This document shows, in pieces, positions 4,444 through 5,306 of a stretch of DNA of 5,306 bases. This stretch comes from an uncultured Lachnospiraceae bacterium (GTDB lineage: Bacteria > Bacillota_A > Clostridia > Lachnospirales > Lachnospiraceae), in NCBI GenBank assembly GCA_900556645.1, contig USPJ01000114.1, forward strand, positions 1 to 5,306. Direction: 5' to 3'. The translations under genes were made by a program, and so were the position numbers. How positions within the stretch are numbered: the stretch's first letter is position 1; each line of letters begins with the position of its first letter. The notes below the pieces were generated by a model that did no database searches, was not told the origin of the DNA, and worked only from the letters and a program-made list of their open reading frames with translations.

Positions 4444-5306
4444 ATGAAGCGGGCAGTTGTATTGTGCGGTGGAGGAACAAAGGGCTCTTATGAACTGGGA
4501 GTCTGGCAGGCACTGCGGGAATTGCAGATAGACTATCAGATAGTTACGGGAACATCTATCGGTTCGGTAAATGGTGCCATGATGGCATGTCGGGATTATG
4601 AGAATGCAAAATTTCTGTGGGAAACCATTGAGATGGAGAATGTCATGGAAGACGGAATCAATCTGACCAATACCATCGAGGGAATGTATAATCAGAAGGA
4701 ACTGATTCGTCCTTTTTTGAAAAAATATGTGAAGAATAAAGGAGCAGATGTGTCACCTTTTGAGAAATTTATCGAGGACCTGATTGATGAAGAAAAAATC
4801 CGTCAGTCAGATGTGGAGTACGGACTGGTAACGGTGCAGGTTTCTCCCATGAAGCCTCTGGAACTGACGTTAAATGAGATTCCGCAGGGAATGTTAAAGG
4901 AATACATTATGTGTTCATCAGCAATCTTTCCACTGTTTCCGATGCACAAGATTGAAAATAAGACGTATATAGACGGATGCTATTATGACAATCTTCCCAT
5001 TGATTTTGCTTTGCGAATGGGAGCGGACGAAGTCATAGCAGTGGATTTACATACCAATCCCAGCCATGGGGAATATCTGAACAAGCCCTTTGTCACTTAT
5101 ATCTGTCCCAGCCGTTCCCTTGGAACCATGATGAATTTTGAACGGGAGATACTGGATGGAAATGTACTGTTGGGGTATCAGGATGCCATGAAAACTTTTG
5201 GAAAGTTGACGGGATTTCGCTATTGCTTCCGAAAAGAGGAACTGGGCGAGTATGAGAAGCAGACAGAACAGTTCATGGCAGAAATTTTGCATAAGGAAAG
5301 TGACCA
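4444..5306 (+). CDS. Patatin-like phospholipase (3' end outside window)
   Basis: The reading frame stays open from the ATG to the right edge, giving at least 287 residues with the C-terminus missing. It is a patatin-like serine acyl hydrolase, a family that cleaves acyl chains from phospholipids or other lipid esters. The main motifs are present: oxyanion-hole GGGTKG (9-14), nucleophile elbow GTSIG (36-40) with Ser38, CSSAIFPLFP (157-166) and the Asp of the catalytic dyad in DGC (177-179). The usual DGG/DGA here ends in Cys, which is tolerated in the family. No signal peptide or membrane helix is visible, so it should act from the cytoplasm, perhaps on the inner membrane surface. Most of the family's core fold is present, but any C-terminal extension cannot be seen. 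It follows the transporter by 20 nt. Substrate and physiological role are unknown; a type III-like effector role is unlikely given the housekeeping-type operon. Confidence 0.92.
   Translation, partial: MKRAVVLCGGGTKGSYELGVWQALRELQIDYQIVTGTSIGSVNGAMMACRDYENAKFLWETIEMENVMEDGINLTNTIEGMYNQKELIRPFLKKYVKNKGADVSPFEKFIEDLIDEEKIRQSDVEYGLVTVQVSPMKPLELTLNEIPQGMLKEYIMCSSAIFPLFPMHKIENKTYIDGCYYDNLPIDFALRMGADEVIAVDLHTNPSHGEYLNKPFVTYICPSRSLGTMMNFEREILDGNVLLGYQDAMKTFGKLTGFRYCFRKEELGEYEKQTEQFMAEILHKESD

Noticed and set aside
5047..5292. Antisense open frame near the right edge
   Set aside because: It lies opposite the patatin gene, whose motifs and continuous frame are clear; no independent support.

Overview
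The window looks like chromosomal DNA of a low-to-moderate GC Gram-positive anaerobe of the Clostridia, most like Lachnospiraceae. That placement is inferred from gene content: two GGDEF proteins, a His-rich CsoR, a paired small EamA unit and a patatin, with strong AGGAG-type ribosome binding sites and tight gene spacing. No 16S gene or other taxonomic marker is present. I saw no tRNA, rRNA, CRISPR array, insertion sequence or phage gene.

Layout. (1) 45-1166, plus strand: a membrane-anchored diguanylate cyclase with about six N-terminal membrane helices and a GGEEF-type GGDEF domain. (2) 1171-1210: a strong hairpin with T-rich tails on both sides, which terminates both this gene and the convergent gene that follows. 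(3) 1203-1532, minus strand: a CsoR/RcnR-family metal-sensing repressor with a Cys-His-Cys metal site and a His-rich N-terminal tail, part of which is encoded by a perfect 12-bp tandem repeat. (4) 1533-1647: a divergent intergenic region with a good promoter for the repressor and a weaker candidate for the rightward genes. (5) 1648-5306, plus strand: a probable operon of three genes. The first is a soluble protein joining a LacI-type ligand-binding domain, without the DNA-binding helix-turn-helix, to a C-terminal GGDEF domain. The second is an EamA transporter made of two closely similar halves. The third is a patatin-like phospholipase cut by the right edge.

How the genes may work together. 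The first gene and the first gene of the operon both appear able to make c-di-GMP, one from a membrane sensor and one from a cytoplasmic small-molecule sensor. The operon places that sensor 1 nt from a transporter gene and 20 nt from a lipid acyl hydrolase gene. This suggests that a small metabolite, its transport and perhaps membrane lipid turnover are handled together, but the sequence identifies no ligand, substrate or target. Both GGDEF domains lack the usual RxxD inhibitory site, so neither should show classical product feedback. The metal sensor is a separate single-gene unit, with no copper pump or chaperone in view.

Nothing here is a wholly unknown system. The most interesting points are the LacI-domain/GGDEF fusion and its operon, the repeat-encoded His tail of the metal sensor, and the EamA protein that looks like a fused duplication of a half-size transporter.
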